A program made the position numbers and the translations under genes. Positions 63,310 through 64,000 of a stretch of DNA of 64,000 nt are shown in pieces. Within the stretch, counting starts at the first letter, position 1. Each line of letters starts with the position of its first letter. Origin of the DNA: Clostridium sp. E02 (GTDB lineage: Bacteria > Bacillota > Clostridia > Lachnospirales > Lachnospiraceae); assembly GCF_003833015.1 (NCBI RefSeq), contig NZ_RJLQ01000018.1:44140-108139 (forward strand), in the 5' to 3' direction. Under the pieces are notes generated by a model, which saw nothing but the letters and a program-made list of their open reading frames with translations, did no database searches and had not been told where the DNA came from.

Positions 63310-63777
63310 ATGCAACCATACATCCTATCAGGTTTGACATGTTGTGATAACGACTCAGAGGACAATAACGAAAGAGCTAAAACCGAATCTAGCATAAAGG
63401 ATTTCTGGAATACCTCTCTTTCAGATGATGATATCAAGTATGTAAAAGCTTTTGCAGAAGACTATTTTGAAGGAATGAAACAAGATTTCATTGACGAAGA
63501 TGCTGATGAATACGATGAATGCCTTGCAGAATATGATGAAATGAAATATCTGTTTATAGATCGTGTAACTTACTTTCCATTGATGGCATATGAAATAACA
63601 TCCGACGTAATTCCAGAATTTTTCTTCTGGGATAATGACTTCCTTTTTATTGAAGAATGGGGGATAGAAAACTTCGAAAGAATCAAAAATCTTATTTCTG
63701 AGACCTTGGCTTCTCAGGTGTTGATAAGAATACACAATTATGATACTGTCAAGACTTTTGCGCAAATTAAATTTTAA
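63310..63777 (+). CDS. Hypothetical acidic protein, possibly truncated
   Basis: A 155-residue open frame, acidic and aromatic-rich (FAEDYFEGMKQDFIDEDADEYDECLAEYDEMKYLF). No family recognised and no ribosome site before ATG 63310; the N-terminal residues MQPYILSGLTCC look like the interrupted end of a signal sequence, so the original gene may have been longer. Its composition and length argue for coding, but function is open. Confidence 0.5.
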   Translation: MQPYILSGLTCCDNDSEDNNERAKTESSIKDFWNTSLSDDDIKYVKAFAEDYFEGMKQDFIDEDADEYDECLAEYDEMKYLFIDRVTYFPLMAYEITSDVIPEFFFWDNDFLFIEEWGIENFERIKNLISETLASQVLIRIHNYDTVKTFAQIKF

Positions 63778-63936
63778 CTTAACCGCCTTGATTATTTAAT
63801 ACCGGTCCGCTCAGGTAAAGTCAAGAGTGCTTGCACTTGTCTTGCACTTGTCTTGCACTTGTCTTGCACTTGTCTTGCACTTGTCTTGCTCTTGACCTTA
63901 CCTGGGCAGACTGGTACCGTACTTCAGGGCGGTAAG
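63778..63936. repeat. Imperfect long inverted repeat enclosing tandem repeats
   Basis: The arms at 63778-63827 and 63889-63936 (about 48-50 bases) are imperfect reverse complements; the inner 24 bases (CAGGTAA-GTCAAGAG on the left, CTCTTGAC-TTACCTG on the right) match best. The loop is the tandem array. It would fold as one long hairpin in DNA or RNA. It overlaps no recognisable gene. Confidence 0.75.
63830..63884. repeat. 11-bp tandem repeat, five exact copies
   Basis: CTTGCACTTGT repeated five times without spacers, followed by a degenerate partial copy (CTTGCTCTTGA). The unit is not a multiple of three, so it is unlikely to be coding. It forms the loop of the inverted repeat. Confidence 0.93.
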
Positions 63937-64000
63937 ACTGCTTTTCGTTTGGTTCCGGTAAGTTAGCCGGCTATGATTCCCTCTTCTTCAGAGATTACCA

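Noticed and set aside
63830..63884. Tandem array considered as a CRISPR array
   Set aside because: Units are 11 bases with no spacers and no cas genes are nearby.

Overview
The window looks like chromosome from a spore-forming, anaerobic Clostridia of the Lachnospiraceae type. The signs are AT-rich Gram-positive sequence with strong AGGAGG ribosome sites and several TTG/GTG starts, the LL-diaminopimelate aminotransferase (DapL) lysine route, YtvI and SpoIID-like sporulation-type proteins, an ANTAR regulator next to glnA, and a CdaA/CdaR pair. No rRNA, phage, transposase or CRISPR array is visible. The species assignment is inference from gene content.

Layout. 1-6.2 kb (minus strand): a probable operon of lipid kinase, ispF, cysS, mrnC, rlmB, a transglutaminase lipoprotein and a type II secretion/pilus F protein that runs off the left edge. 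6.3-6.5 kb: tRNA-Met and tRNA-Val with promoter and terminator. 6.6-9.6 kb: a LysR regulator divergent from a YeiH-family transporter, then a NYN-LOTUS-LOTUS protein. 9.8-14.3 kb: carAB with a PyrR-type hairpin in the leader. 14.4-19.1 kb: a SpoIID-like/peptidoglycan-binding protein, the PopT (DUF368) lipid carrier transporter, a HAD phosphatase, an amidase-SPOR protein and an Lrp regulator. 19.2-23.4 kb: glnA-ANTAR-dapF-dapL behind an attenuator-like leader. 23.4-27.4 kb: two ion-resistance loci, a CadC-type repressor/HMA/P1B-ATPase operon and a fluoride riboswitch driving a CLC-type channel protein. 27.5-33.7 kb: NifX-like protein, MATE pump, GH25 protein, YtvI, HisC and a second aminotransferase. 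33.8-39.3 kb: a PAS-GGDEF-EAL-PAS protein and a DapF paralogue that has lost both catalytic cysteines, divergent from an AraC regulator. 39.3-46.3 kb: a polysaccharide polymerase, then ptsI-ptsH-cdaR-cdaA and two unknown membrane proteins. 46.5-51.1 kb: a MacAB-like exporter with two paralogous permeases. 51.3-56.5 kb: a chemoreceptor and an Opu-type osmolyte ABC system. 56.6-64 kb: accessory region with a GH43-CBM6 enzyme, lipoproteins, a Cys/Pro-triplet surface protein, a DUF1848 fragment, a frameshifted ABC ATPase and a long inverted repeat enclosing 11-bp tandem repeats.

The left 55 kb is dense, ordinary core genome, mostly in minus-strand operons, with unusually readable RNA-level control (fluoride riboswitch, glnA leader, carA hairpin, Lrp leader). 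The right 6 kb is looser and shows gene decay. The most novel-looking items are the Cys-every-third-residue surface protein, the Cys-less DapF paralogue, the CP-rich tail on IspF, and the terminal repeat structure. All functions are inferred by recognising family motifs by eye; no database search was run.
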